Numbered from the stretch's first letter, positions 32,911-41,672 are shown. The stretch: DNA of 64,000 nucleotides from Pannonibacter sp051860505 (GCF_051860505.1 NZ_JBHYDX010000029.1:1-64000); one strand, 5' to 3'. Made by a program: numbers and translations. Notes: generated by a model from the letters alone, not told the origin.

Positions 32911-35898
32911 ATGGCACGGCAGGACGCGAACAATGTCTTCGCGCTGACGTCGTTCCTTTACGGCGCCAACGCAGCCTATATCGAAGAACTCTATGCCCAG
33001 TACCAGGAGAACCCTGCCTCGGTTGACGCCGAGTGGCAGGATTTCTTTGCCGGACTGCAGGATGAAAAGGCCGATGTGCTGAAGGAAGCACGCGGGGCCC
33101 CCTGGGCGCGCGCCGATTGGCCGCTGGCCGCCGGGGGCGACCTGATCAATGCACTCGACGGCAACTGGGGTCAGATCGAAAAGGTCGTCGGGGACAAGCT
33201 GAAGCAGAAGGCCGAGGCCAAGGGCGCTCCAGCCACGGCTGGCGATGTGCACCAGTCGACCCGCGACAGTGTGCGGGCGCTGATGATGATCCGCGCCTAC
33301 CGCATGCGCGGCCATCTGCACGCCGACCTGGATCCGCTGCGTCTCTCGCCTCCCGGCGATCACGAGGAGCTGCATCCCTCGTCCTACGGCTTCACGGATG
33401 CCGACTGGGACCGTCCGATCTTCATCGACAACGTGCTGGGGCTGGAATATGCCACCCTGCGCGAGATGCTGGAGATCCTGAAGCGCACCTATTGCTCGAC
33501 CCTAGGTGTCGAGTTCATGCACATTTCCGATCCGGCCGCCAAGGCCTGGTTGCAGGAGCGCATCGAGGGCCCGGACAAGCATGTCGAGTTCACGCCGGAA
33601 GGCAAGCGCGCGATCCTGAACAAGCTGGTCGAGGCCGAAGGCTTTGAGAAGTTCATCGACGTCAAATACACCGGCACCAAGCGCTTCGGCCTTGATGGCG
33701 GCGAGGCGCTGATCCCGGCGCTGGAACAGATCATCAAGCGCGGCGGCAACATGGGCCTCAAGGACATCGTCCTTGGCATGGCGCACCGTGGCCGCCTGAA
33801 CGTCTTGACCCAGGTGATGGGCAAGCCGCACCGTGCGGTGTTCCACGAGTTCAAGGGCGGCTCCTACGCCCCTGATGAAGTGGAAGGCTCCGGCGACGTG
33901 AAGTACCATCTGGGCGCATCGTCCGACCGGTCCTTCGACGGCAATCAGGTGCACCTGTCGCTGACGGCGAACCCGTCGCACCTGGAAATCGTCAACCCGG
34001 TGGTGCTGGGCAAGGCCCGCGCCAAGCAGGACCAGTTGTCGGCCGTTGAAGGCCGCTGGCTGATGGACTCGCGCCAGACGGATCGTTCGAATGTGCTGCC
34101 GCTGCTGATCCACGGCGATGCGGCTTTCGCAGGCCAGGGCGTCGTCGCCGAGTGCTTCGGGCTGTCGGCCCTGCGTGGTCACCGCACCGGCGGCTCGCTG
34201 CATGTCATCATCAACAACCAGATCGGCTTCACGACGAACCCGCGCTTCTCGCGCTCCTCGCCGTATCCCTCCGACATGGCCAAGGTGATCGAGGCGCCGA
34301 TCTTCCACGTCAACGCGGATGATCCGGAAGCCGTGGTGTTTGCCGCCAAGGTGGCGATCGAGTTCCGCCAGACCTTCGGCCGGCCGGTGGTGATCGACAT
34401 GATCTGCTATCGCCGCTTCGGTCACAACGAAGGCGATGAGCCGAGCTTCACCCAGCCGATCATGTATCGCAAGATCCGCAACCATCCGACCACGCTGCAG
34501 ATCTATGCAGAGCGTCTGATGGCGGAAGGTGTCATCACCGCCGAGGAAGTCGACGCGATGAAGACTGCCTGGCGGGCCAAGCTGGAAGCCGAGTTCGAAG
34601 CCGGCCAGAGCTACAAGCCGAACAAGGCCGACTGGCTGGACGGCAAGTGGTCGGGCATGAAGCCGGCCGACGACCAGGAAGACGCGCGCCGCGGGGCGAC
34701 CGGTGTTCCGACCGAGCGGCTCAAGGAAATCGGCAAGAAGCTGACGCAGGTGCCGGAAGGCTTCAACGTTCACAAGACCATCGGCCGGTTCCTGTCGAAC
34801 CGCTCGACGATGATCGAGACTGGCGAAGGCATTGACTGGGCAACGGCCGAGGCGCTGGCCTTCGGCACGCTGGTGACCGAAGGCCATCCGGTGCGCCTGT
34901 CCGGTCAGGACTGTGAACGCGGCACCTTCTCGCAGCGCCACACCGTCCTCTACGATCAGGAAGACGAGAACCGCTTCATTCCGCTGAACAACCTGGCCGA
35001 CGACCAGGCCCGCTACGAGGTCATCAACTCGATGCTCTCGGAAGAGGCGGTGCTGGGCTTTGAGTACGGCTACTCGATGGCTGAACCGAACGCCCTGACC
35101 ATGTGGGAAGCGCAGTTCGGTGACTTTGCCAACGGTGCCCAGGTGCTGTTCGACCAGTTCATCTCCAGCGGTGAACGCAAGTGGCTGCGCATGTCCGGCC
35201 TCGTCTGCCTTCTGCCGCATGGCTATGAAGGTCAGGGTCCGGAACATTCCTCGGCCCGTCTGGAGCGTTTCCTCCAGATGTGCGCGGAAGACAACATGCA
35301 GGTCGCGAACTGCTCGACCCCGGCGAACTACTTCCACATCCTGCGCCGTCAGCTGAAGCGCGACATCCGCAAGCCGCTGATCCTGATGACGCCGAAGTCG
35401 CTTCTGCGCCACAAGCGTGCGACCTCGAAGCTGGTGGAACTGGGAGCGGATTCGACCTTCCACCGCCTGTTGTGGGACGATGCGGAATATCTGGCGGACA
35501 GCGGCATCAAGCTGGTGCCGGACGACAAGATCCGCCGGGTGGTGATGTGCTCGGGCAAGGTCTATTATGACCTCTACGAAGAGCGCGAGAAGCGCGGCAT
35601 CACGGATGTCTATCTCCTGCGTGTCGAGCAGCTCTATCCCTTCCCGAAGAAGGCCCTGGTGCAGGAACTGTCGCGCTTCCGCAATGCCGACATGGTCTGG
35701 TGCCAGGAAGAGCCGCAGAACATGGGCAGCTGGACGTTCGTCGAACCCTACATCGAGTGGGTGCTGGAGCAGATCGGCGCCAAGTGCCGCCGTCCGCGCT
35801 ACGCCGGCCGTGCGGCTTCGGCCTCGACGGCGACGGGCCTGATGTCCAAGCACCTTGCCCAGCTCCAGGCGTTCCTGGACGAGGCATTCGCAAACTGA
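32911..35898 (+). CDS. sucA: 2-oxoglutarate dehydrogenase E1 component
   Basis: A 995-residue thiamine-diphosphate enzyme. The N-terminal arm (FLYGANAAYIEELYAQYQENP) interacts with E2 or E3; GMAHRGRLNVL is the nucleotide-fold active site start, HGDAAFAGQGVVAECFGLS and GFTTNPRFSRSS are the ThDP/Mg region, and FSQRHTVLYDQ plus HGYEGQGPEHSSARLERFLQM are C-terminal domain signatures. It decarboxylates 2-oxoglutarate and passes succinyl to SucB. It is the first gene after the sucD terminator, with a hairpin-containing leader. Confidence 0.98.
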   Translation: MARQDANNVFALTSFLYGANAAYIEELYAQYQENPASVDAEWQDFFAGLQDEKADVLKEARGAPWARADWPLAAGGDLINALDGNWGQIEKVVGDKLKQKAEAKGAPATAGDVHQSTRDSVRALMMIRAYRMRGHLHADLDPLRLSPPGDHEELHPSSYGFTDADWDRPIFIDNVLGLEYATLREMLEILKRTYCSTLGVEFMHISDPAAKAWLQERIEGPDKHVEFTPEGKRAILNKLVEAEGFEKFIDVKYTGTKRFGLDGGEALIPALEQIIKRGGNMGLKDIVLGMAHRGRLNVLTQVMGKPHRAVFHEFKGGSYAPDEVEGSGDVKYHLGASSDRSFDGNQVHLSLTANPSHLEIVNPVVLGKARAKQDQLSAVEGRWLMDSRQTDRSNVLPLLIHGDAAFAGQGVVAECFGLSALRGHRTGGSLHVIINNQIGFTTNPRFSRSSPYPSDMAKVIEAPIFHVNADDPEAVVFAAKVAIEFRQTFGRPVVIDMICYRRFGHNEGDEPSFTQPIMYRKIRNHPTTLQIYAERLMAEGVITAEEVDAMKTAWRAKLEAEFEAGQSYKPNKADWLDGKWSGMKPADDQEDARRGATGVPTERLKEIGKKLTQVPEGFNVHKTIGRFLSNRSTMIETGEGIDWATAEALAFGTLVTEGHPVRLSGQDCERGTFSQRHTVLYDQEDENRFIPLNNLADDQARYEVINSMLSEEAVLGFEYGYSMAEPNALTMWEAQFGDFANGAQVLFDQFISSGERKWLRMSGLVCLLPHGYEGQGPEHSSARLERFLQMCAEDNMQVANCSTPANYFHILRRQLKRDIRKPLILMTPKSLLRHKRATSKLVELGADSTFHRLLWDDAEYLADSGIKLVPDDKIRRVVMCSGKVYYDLYEEREKRGITDVYLLRVEQLYPFPKKALVQELSRFRNADMVWCQEEPQNMGSWTFVEPYIEWVLEQIGAKCRRPRYAGRAASASTATGLMSKHLAQLQAFLDEAFAN

Positions 35899-35976
35899 TC
35901 CCGGCTGGCCCGCCCCGGTGGCGGGCCAGACCCCCGATCCGGAACTGGCCAAGGCAATTTTTTAGAGAAGGCGACC

Positions 35977-37206
35977 ATGGCAACCGAAATCCGCGTGCCC
36001 ACCCTGGGCGAATCCGTCTCCGAGGCAACGATTGCCCAGTGGTTCAAGAAGCCCGGCGAAGCCGTCAAGGCCGACGAGCCGCTCGTTGAACTCGAAACCG
36101 ACAAGGTCACGGTGGAGGTTCCCTCCCCGGCGTCCGGTACGCTTGAAAGCATCCTGGTCAAGGAAGGTGACACTGTCGGTGTCGGCGCCCTGCTCGGCCT
36201 GATCGCTGCTGGCGCCGCTGCGGCTGCTGCAGCTCCTGCCGCCGTTGCAGCCCCTGCCGTTGCCGCCGCTGCTCCGGCACCGGCCGTCGCCGCCCCGGCT
36301 GCTCCGACCTCCATGCCGCCGGCCCCGTCTGCCGGCAAGCTGCTCGCCGAAACCGGCCTGTCGGCTGACCAGGTTGCCGGCTCGGGCAAGCGTGGCCAGG
36401 TGCTGAAGGGCGATGTGCTGGCTGCGGTTGCCGCCGGTGTGACCGCTGCCCCGGCTGCTGCCGCAGCTCCGGTTTCGGTTCGCGCGCCGGTTCCGGCCAG
36501 CGACGAGGCCCGCGAAGAGCGGGTCCGCATGACCAAGCTGCGCCAGACCATCGCGCGCCGCCTGAAGGACGCCCAGAACACCGCCGCCATGCTGACCACT
36601 TACAACGAAGTGGACATGGGCCCGGTGATGGACCTGCGCGCCGCCTACAAGGACGTGTTCGAGAAGAAGCATGGCGTGAAGCTCGGCTTCATGGGCTTCT
36701 TCACCAAGGCCGTCTGCCACGCGCTGAAGGAAATCCCGGCCGTCAACGCCGAGATCGACGGCACCGACGTCGTCTACAAGAACTTCTGCCACATCGGCGT
36801 GGCCGTCGGCACCGACAAGGGCCTCGTCGTGCCGGTCGTCCGTGATGCCGACCAGATGTCGATTGCCGAGATCGAGAAGGAAATCGGCAACCTCGGCCGC
36901 AAGGCGCGCGACGGCAAGCTCGGCGTCGCCGACATGCAGGGCGGCACCTTCACCATCTCGAACGGCGGCGTCTATGGCTCGCTGATGTCATCGCCGATCC
37001 TGAACGCACCGCAGTCGGGCATCCTCGGCATGCACAAGATCCAGGACCGGCCGATGGCCGTGAACGGTCAGGTCGTCATCCGCCCGATGATGTATCTGGC
37101 CCTGTCCTACGACCACCGCATCGTCGACGGCAAGGAAGCCGTGACCTTCCTCGTCCGCGTCAAGGAAAGCCTGGAAGACCCGCGCCGTCTGGTGCTGGAT
37201 CTCTGA
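35977..37206 (+). CDS. sucB: Dihydrolipoyllysine-residue succinyltransferase (E2 of OGDH)
   Basis: A 409-residue acyltransferase. One lipoyl domain at residues 1-75, with the lipoylated Lys43 in ETDKVTVEV; a long Ala/Pro linker to about 110; a peripheral-subunit-binding domain containing KLLAETGLSADQVAGSGKRGQVLKGDVL; a second Ala/Pro linker; and a catalytic domain ending in SYDHRIVDGKEAVTFLV with the catalytic His and Asp. AGAGAAGG is upstream. Two unrelated small genes separate it from lpd. Confidence 0.98.
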   Translation: MATEIRVPTLGESVSEATIAQWFKKPGEAVKADEPLVELETDKVTVEVPSPASGTLESILVKEGDTVGVGALLGLIAAGAAAAAAAPAAVAAPAVAAAAPAPAVAAPAAPTSMPPAPSAGKLLAETGLSADQVAGSGKRGQVLKGDVLAAVAAGVTAAPAAAAAPVSVRAPVPASDEAREERVRMTKLRQTIARRLKDAQNTAAMLTTYNEVDMGPVMDLRAAYKDVFEKKHGVKLGFMGFFTKAVCHALKEIPAVNAEIDGTDVVYKNFCHIGVAVGTDKGLVVPVVRDADQMSIAEIEKEIGNLGRKARDGKLGVADMQGGTFTISNGGVYGSLMSSPILNAPQSGILGMHKIQDRPMAVNGQVVIRPMMYLALSYDHRIVDGKEAVTFLVRVKESLEDPRRLVLDL

Positions 37207-37376
37207 TCCTGTTGATCGGCGGCGGAGCGGTTTTTGCCCTCCGCCGCAGATCCCTTCTCCGGCTGGCGACCCTGATGCCTGCCGCCATCTTCTGACGCGT
37301 TCCCTGCCTTTGCCCCTTGCAATTGCGGGAACGGCGGTCAAGCTAGCCCGCGCGGCAACTGGTCGCAGCCGGACAC

Positions 37377-37979
37377 ATGGAGCGGATGGGCATGATGACG
37401 GGTGTGCTTGAGCGCCTCAGCGCAAACTGGGTCTACGGTGGCTTCATGGCAGGGTTTGTCCTGCTGCTTCTGACCCCCGTGTTCACGGCCGGATGGCCCC
37501 AGGCCGAAATGCTCGTCTATCTCGTCCTGCCGGTCTACATGCTGCATCAGTTCGAGGAGCATGACCGCGACCGGTTCCGCCAGTTCGTCAATGCCCATAT
37601 CGGCCATGGCCGTGAGGTGCTGACGCCGGGCTTTGTCTTTGCCGTCAACATCTTCGGTGTCTGGTGGGTAGCGGCGCTGGCCATGCTGGCGATGCGTTTC
37701 ATCGATGCCGGATGGGGCATGGCCGCTGTCTATCTGGTGCTGGTGAACGCCGTTCTGCACATCGTCCAGATGATCGCCATGCGTCAGCCCAACCCGGGCG
37801 TCTGGACGGCCATCGTCCTGTTCCTGCCGCTGGGCGCAGCCGGTTTCGCCGGGCTTTGGTCTGATGCCAGCCTGACCCAGCATGTCGTGTCCCTGGTCCT
37901 GATCCTCGCGCTGCATGGATTGATCCTTGCGCGGGTCAAGGCTGGTCTCGCCGGGAACGCACAGGAGAAATCGGCATGA
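37377..37979 (+). CDS. HXXEE-motif membrane protein
   Basis: A 200-residue integral membrane protein with about five or six hydrophobic segments and the HQFEEHDRDRF motif of the HXXEE family near residue 58, followed by FRQFVNAHIGHG. Function is unknown; conserved His and Glu suggest a metal-dependent membrane enzyme. Several ATGs lie close together (37377, 37386, 37392, 37395), so the start is uncertain by a few residues. It is between sucB and lpd, and its stop overlaps the next gene (ATGA), giving a two-gene insertion in the OGDH cluster. Confidence 0.82.
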   Translation: MERMGMMTGVLERLSANWVYGGFMAGFVLLLLTPVFTAGWPQAEMLVYLVLPVYMLHQFEEHDRDRFRQFVNAHIGHGREVLTPGFVFAVNIFGVWWVAALAMLAMRFIDAGWGMAAVYLVLVNAVLHIVQMIAMRQPNPGVWTAIVLFLPLGAAGFAGLWSDASLTQHVVSLVLILALHGLILARVKAGLAGNAQEKSA

Positions 37980-38434
37980 TGACCTTGTTCGCCCGTCCCC
38001 GGTCATGGATCACGCTCGCCTTGCGCCTGGCCATTGTCGTGTTCGCCTGTTCGCCTCTCTTCCTCGCCCCGTCTGAAGCCGCGGCGGCTCCCTTCGGCAA
38101 ACTCCAGGCCGATGCCTCCCGGTTCGCTCCGGTCGTCCGCGCGTTCAATCCGCAGCCCGCCAGCCTTGAGGGCTCCTATGCGGTCGAGGGACGGAACCCG
38201 GATGGCTCGACCTACAAGGGCCGGCTGCAGTTGCGGGTCCAGGACGGACGGGCCTTCCTGCGCTGGGAGGTTGGCGGCAGCGTCTATCTCGGCGAGGGAA
38301 CCCTGGCCGGCGACATTCTCACCGTCTATTGGGGGCAACCGGATCCGGTGGTCTATGTGGTCCGGCCGGACCGGACGCTGGAAGGGACCTGGGCCCGTGG
38401 CCGCGCGTCGGAAAAGCTGCTCCCGCTCAAATGA
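37976..38434 (+). CDS. Exported beta-rich protein of unknown function
   Basis: A 152-residue protein with a signal peptide (hydrophobic ITLALRLAIVVFACSPLFL, ending in EAAAA). The mature domain repeats a Tyr/Gly/Trp beta pattern: LEGSYAVEGRNPDGSTYKG, LRWEVGGSVYLGEG, LTVYWGQPDPVVYVV, LEGTWARGRASEKLLP. I have seen this pattern in exported alphaproteobacterial proteins but know no function. It overlaps the HXXEE gene by four bases, implying coupled translation, and ends 47 bases before lpd, so it lies within the OGDH transcription unit. Confidence 0.78.
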   Translation: MMTLFARPRSWITLALRLAIVVFACSPLFLAPSEAAAAPFGKLQADASRFAPVVRAFNPQPASLEGSYAVEGRNPDGSTYKGRLQLRVQDGRAFLRWEVGGSVYLGEGTLAGDILTVYWGQPDPVVYVVRPDRTLEGTWARGRASEKLLPLK

Positions 38435-38481
38435 ACCTCCCGTTCCCAGATCATTCCACATCCTGAAACAGAGGCATTCCA

Positions 38482-39885
38482 ATGTCCCAGTATGATCTCG
38501 TCGTCATCGGTACCGGTCCCGGTGGCTATGTCTGCGCCATCAAGGCGGCCCAGCTTGGCCTGAAGGTCGCGGTCGTCGAGAAGCGCGCCACCCATGGCGG
38601 CACCTGCCTGAACGTCGGCTGCATTCCGTCCAAGGCATTGTTGCATGCCTCCGAGATGTTCCATGAGGCCGGCCACGGCTTCGAGGCGCTCGGTATCAAG
38701 GTAGCCAAGCCGAAGCTCGACCTGCCGGCGATGATGACGCACAAGCAGGCGACCATCGACGCCAATGTCGGCGGCGTTGCCTTCCTCCTGAAGAAGAACA
38801 AGATCGACGCCTTCCATGGCACCGGCAAGATCCTCGGGCAGGGCAAGGTGTCCGTCACCGCCGAAGACGGCACGGTGACTGAACTCGCCACCAAGTCGAT
38901 CGTGATTGCCACCGGCTCGGACGTCATGCAATTGCCGGGCGTCGAGATCGACGAGAAGCAGGTCGTCTCCTCCACCGGTGCGTTGACGCTGGAAAAGGTG
39001 CCGGATCACCTCGTGGTGGTCGGCGGCGGCGTCATCGGCCTGGAACTGGGCTCGGTCTGGGGCCGTCTCGGCGCCAAGGTCACCGTGGTCGAATTCATGG
39101 ACAAGATCCTCGGCCCGATGGACGGCGACGTGTCGAAGCAGTTCCAGCGGATGCTGGGCAAGCAGGGCATGACCTTCAAGCTGTCGTCCAAGGTCACCGG
39201 CGTTGCCAAGAAGGGCAAGGGCCTGGAAGTCTCGGTTGAGCCGGCCGCTGGCGGTGCCGCTGAAGTGATCGAGGCCGACGTGGTGCTCGTCGCCATTGGC
39301 CGCAAACCCTACACGGCGGGACTTGGCCTCGAAGAGGCTGGCGTCAAGCTGGACAACCGCGGCCGCGTCGAGACGAATGGCCATTACCAGACAAGCGTGC
39401 CGGGCATCTATGCCATCGGCGACGTCATCGTCGGCCCGATGCTGGCGCACAAGGCGGAAGACGAAGGCGTGGCGTTGGCCGAGATGCTGGCTGGCCAGGC
39501 CGGCCATGTGAACTACGACATCATTCCGGGCGTGGTCTACACCTCGCCGGAGGTGGCGTCGGTGGGCAAGACCGAGGAAGAGCTGAAGGCCGCAGGCATT
39601 GCCTACAAGGCCGGCAAGTTCAACTTCGTCGCCAATGGCCGGGCCCGCGCCATGAACCACACCGACGGCTTCGTCAAGGTGCTGGCGGATGCCGTCACGG
39701 ACCGCGTGCTCGGCGTGCACATCGTTGGCCATGGCGCTGGCGAAATGATCCACGAAGCCGCCGTGCTGATGGAATTCGGCGGCTCTTCGGAAGACCTCGG
39801 CCGCACCTGCCACGCGCATCCGACCATGTCGGAAGCCGTGAAGGAAGCAGCCCTCGCGACGTTCGCCAAGCCGATCCACGCCTGA
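38482..39885 (+). CDS. lpd: Dihydrolipoyl dehydrogenase (E3)
   Basis: A 467-residue FAD flavoprotein that reoxidises lipoyl groups of SucB. FAD-binding YDLVVIGTGPGGYVCAI, redox disulfide GGTCLNVGCIPSK (Cys42, Cys47), NAD-binding LVVVGGGVIGLELGSVWGRLG, and the C-terminal catalytic His-Glu region CHAHPTMSEAVKEA are all visible. The cluster context with sucAB makes it the OGDH E3; it may also serve pyruvate dehydrogenase. A strong terminator follows. Confidence 0.97.
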   Translation: MSQYDLVVIGTGPGGYVCAIKAAQLGLKVAVVEKRATHGGTCLNVGCIPSKALLHASEMFHEAGHGFEALGIKVAKPKLDLPAMMTHKQATIDANVGGVAFLLKKNKIDAFHGTGKILGQGKVSVTAEDGTVTELATKSIVIATGSDVMQLPGVEIDEKQVVSSTGALTLEKVPDHLVVVGGGVIGLELGSVWGRLGAKVTVVEFMDKILGPMDGDVSKQFQRMLGKQGMTFKLSSKVTGVAKKGKGLEVSVEPAAGGAAEVIEADVVLVAIGRKPYTAGLGLEEAGVKLDNRGRVETNGHYQTSVPGIYAIGDVIVGPMLAHKAEDEGVALAEMLAGQAGHVNYDIIPGVVYTSPEVASVGKTEEELKAAGIAYKAGKFNFVANGRARAMNHTDGFVKVLADAVTDRVLGVHIVGHGAGEMIHEAAVLMEFGGSSEDLGRTCHAHPTMSEAVKEAALATFAKPIHA

Positions 39886-39915
39886 TCGGGCTGGTTTCAG
39901 CGCCGGATACAAGAA

Positions 39916-39946
39916 GGCCGGAGCGGTGACGCTCCGGCCATTTTTT
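39916..39946 (+). terminator. Terminator after lpd
   Basis: GGCCGGAGC and GCTCCGGCC pair perfectly around a six-base loop, followed by ATTTTTTG. Confidence 0.9.
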
Positions 39947-40033
39947 GTTCTCGTTGTCGCCTGTGCTCCGGTTAGACCCGCGGATGCTGGAAAGGTGCTT
40001 GTCGGCTCTCGGCCATTGCCTTTCACCACCACG

Positions 40034-40132
40034 GTCACCCCCGCCTCGTGCGGGGATCCATTCTGCCTCGACTGTTTCAGAGCGTTGATGCTTGTGCGGC
40101 GCAGCTGGATCCCCGCCTCGCGCGGGGATGAC
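40034..40132. repeat. Palindromic intergenic repeat element, copy B
   Basis: Inverted 26-base arms at 40034-40059 and 40107-40132, of the same type as copy A: outer ends GTCACCCCCG and CGGGGATGAC, inner ends GGGGATCC and GGATCCCC. It fills most of the gap between the lpd terminator and the end of the merR gene. Confidence 0.8.
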
Positions 40133-40195
40133 CTCGGAGTGGGGTCGTTGGCGGTGTGTCGTCTCGGAAGCAGTAGGCCAGGCGCCACGCCGCGC

Positions 40196-40618
40196 TCAGT
40201 GGTCGCCGTCGCAGAGGGAATGGTCGGCCAGGGCACGCAGGACGTGGCAGTCGGCGACGGTGTGGGCGCCGTGGTCATGGGCCATGATCCGCGCCAGTTC
40301 CGCTTCCAGCCGCTGCAGGCGGGCGATTTTGTCGCGAACTGCAGTGAGCTGTTCGGCGGCGATCCGTTCGGCATCGCCGCAGGGGCGCTCGGGATGGGCA
40401 CTGAGGTTGATCAGGTCGCGGATCGCCTCCATTGGCAGCCCGAGATCACGGGCATGCTTGATGAAGGTGAGGCGGTCCAGTTCGGCCCGTCCATAGCGGC
40501 GCTGGTTGCCCTCGGTGCGCGGGGGTTCCGGCACCAGCCCCATCTGTTCATAATAGCGGATCGTCGGCACCTTGACGCCGGTACGGCGGGCGAGATCACC
40601 GATGGACAGGTCGGACAT
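40196..40618 (-). CDS. MerR family transcriptional regulator, probably metal- or redox-responsive
   Basis: A 140-residue MerR protein. The winged helix is IGDLARRTGVKVPTIRYYEQMGLVPEPPRTEGNQRRYG, followed by a coiled-coil dimerisation helix (LQRLEAELARIM). The C-terminus has Cys and His residues in a metal-site-like arrangement (AERPCGDAERI is earlier; then HDHGAHTVADCHVL and HSLCDGDH). A ZntR/CueR-like metal sensor is likely, but zinc, copper and others cannot be told apart. ATG 40618 gives the standard start; the frame is open to 40918 through repeat DNA. A perfect dyad lies 12 bases upstream. Confidence 0.87.
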   Translation of the reverse strand: MSDLSIGDLARRTGVKVPTIRYYEQMGLVPEPPRTEGNQRRYGRAELDRLTFIKHARDLGLPMEAIRDLINLSAHPERPCGDAERIAAEQLTAVRDKIARLQRLEAELARIMAHDHGAHTVADCHVLRALADHSLCDGDH

Positions 40619-40629
40619 GGCCGGAATTC

Positions 40630-40650
40630 CTATAGCTCCAATGGCTATAG
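40630..40650. promoter_or_regulatory. MerR-type dyad operator upstream of merR
   Basis: CTATAGC and GCTATAG are perfect seven-base arms around a seven-base spacer, 12 bases upstream of the merR start. CTATAG half-sites of this spacing are typical of promoters bound by MerR family regulators. No metal transporter gene lies on the other side, so the visible target is merR itself. Confidence 0.7.
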
Positions 40651-40744
40651 ATTGAGTGTTTTGTGCGCTGACTGCAAGGGGTATGAGGGGTGGGCGGAAA
40701 CGGAGTTCGTATGCGAGGCTGCGGGTCGCAAACCTGAACGAGGC

Positions 40745-40932
40745 CGTCATCCCGGCCCAGCTGAGCGTAAGCGAAGCGCCGAGCCGGGATCCAGAAATCA
40801 GCCGCGCGGAGCGCGACATAGCTTTTCCAGTACGTGGCGTTGATGTTGCATTGATGATGCGCTCGCTTGCGCTCGCACTGACACGCTGGATTCCGGATCT
40901 GCGGTTCGCTGCGCTCACCTTGTCCGGAATGA
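40745..40932. repeat. Long palindromic intergenic repeat element, copy C
   Basis: Arms of about 48 bases at 40745-40792 and 40885-40932 are imperfect inverted copies, with outer ends GTCATCCCGG and CCGGAATGAC and inner ends GGGATCCAG and CTGGATTCC. Each arm also contains its own internal inverted sequence (GAGCGTAAGCGAAGC-like). It resembles copies A and B at the outer ends but is longer. It lies between merR and the fsa terminator, and no gene is seen in it. Confidence 0.75.
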
Positions 40933-40967
40933 CGGCGGAGAAACGCGACGAATGAGAAGGCGTACAA

Positions 40968-40998
40968 ACAAAAACGGCACCCCAAAGGGTGCCGTTTC
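40968..40998 (-). terminator. Terminator of fsa
   Basis: On the minus strand GAAACGGCACCC pairs with GGGTGCCGTTT around a short loop and is followed by TTTTGT. It is 21 bases after the transaldolase stop codon. Confidence 0.85.
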
Positions 40999-41018
40999 AA
41001 GGCGGGAGACCAGAGCGA

Positions 41019-41672
41019 TCAGGCGATCGACTGGCCGGTCTTGGCCCAGTCGGCCAGGAACGTTTCGAGGCCCTTGTCGGTCAGCGGGTGCTTGACCAGG
41101 GCCTTGAGGGTCGACGGCGGGATGGTGGCGACATCTGCGCCGATGATGGCGCAGTCACGCACGTGGTTGATCGTGCGGATCGAGGCAGCCAGGATCTCGG
41201 TGGCGAAGCCGTAGTTGTCGTAGATCGTGCGGATTTCGCGGATCAGTTCGAGGCCATCGAGATTGATGTCGTCGAGGCGGCCGATGAAGGGCGAGATGTA
41301 GGTGGCGCCGGCCTTGGCCGCCAGAAGGGCCTGGGTGGCCGAGAAGCACAGGGTGACGTTGGTCTTGTGGCCGGCCGAAGTGAGCGCCTTGCAGGCCTTG
41401 AGACCATCCATGGTCAGCGGCAGCTTGATGACGACATTCGGCGCAATGGCGGCGAGCACCTTGGCCTCGCGCATGATGCCTTCATAGTCGGTCGCGGCAA
41501 CTTCTGCGGAAACCGGGCCATCGGTGATCTGGCAGATCTCTGCGATCACATCCTTCATCGGGCGGCCAGCCTTCATGATCAGGGACGGATTGGTGGTTAC
41601 GCCGTCCAGCAGGCCGGTGGCGGCCAGTTCGGCGATTTCTGCGGTGTCAGCCGTATCGACAAAGAACTTCAT
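41019..41672 (-). CDS. fsa: Transaldolase, fructose-6-phosphate-aldolase-like
   Basis: A 217-residue small transaldolase of the TalC/FSA class, transferring dihydroxyacetone units in the pentose phosphate pathway. It opens MKFFVDTADTAEI, has GVTTNPSLIMKAG, the Schiff-base Lys83 in NVVIKLPLT, and TLCFSATQALLAAKAGATYISPFIGRLDD. ATG 41672 is the family start; the frame is open upstream to 41795. In Rhizobiales fsa commonly lies next to priA, as here (divergent). Whether it acts as transaldolase or aldolase cannot be decided without the active-site comparison. Confidence 0.93.
   Translation of the reverse strand: MKFFVDTADTAEIAELAATGLLDGVTTNPSLIMKAGRPMKDVIAEICQITDGPVSAEVAATDYEGIMREAKVLAAIAPNVVIKLPLTMDGLKACKALTSAGHKTNVTLCFSATQALLAAKAGATYISPFIGRLDDINLDGLELIREIRTIYDNYGFATEILAASIRTINHVRDCAIIGADVATIPPSTLKALVKHPLTDKGLETFLADWAKTGQSIA

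Noticed and set aside
33502..35952. An 816-codon open frame on the minus strand opposite sucA
   Set aside because: It is the antisense shadow of sucA. High-GC codon bias keeps the opposite frame open, and the translation has no family features; sucA is unambiguous.
37215..37246. GC-rich hairpin after sucB as a terminator
   Set aside because: The stem GCGGCGGAG/CTCCGCCGC is strong but no T-run follows, so it is not called as a terminator; it may still affect mRNA stability.
38353..40401. A 682-codon minus-strand frame covering lpd and the repeat region
   Set aside because: It runs through the lpd terminator and palindromic repeat and lies antisense to lpd, so it is not a gene.
40656..40955. 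Rightward 99-codon frame next to the MerR dyad as a possible MerR target
   Set aside because: It is composed almost entirely of palindromic repeat copy C and has no family similarity or clear ribosome site.
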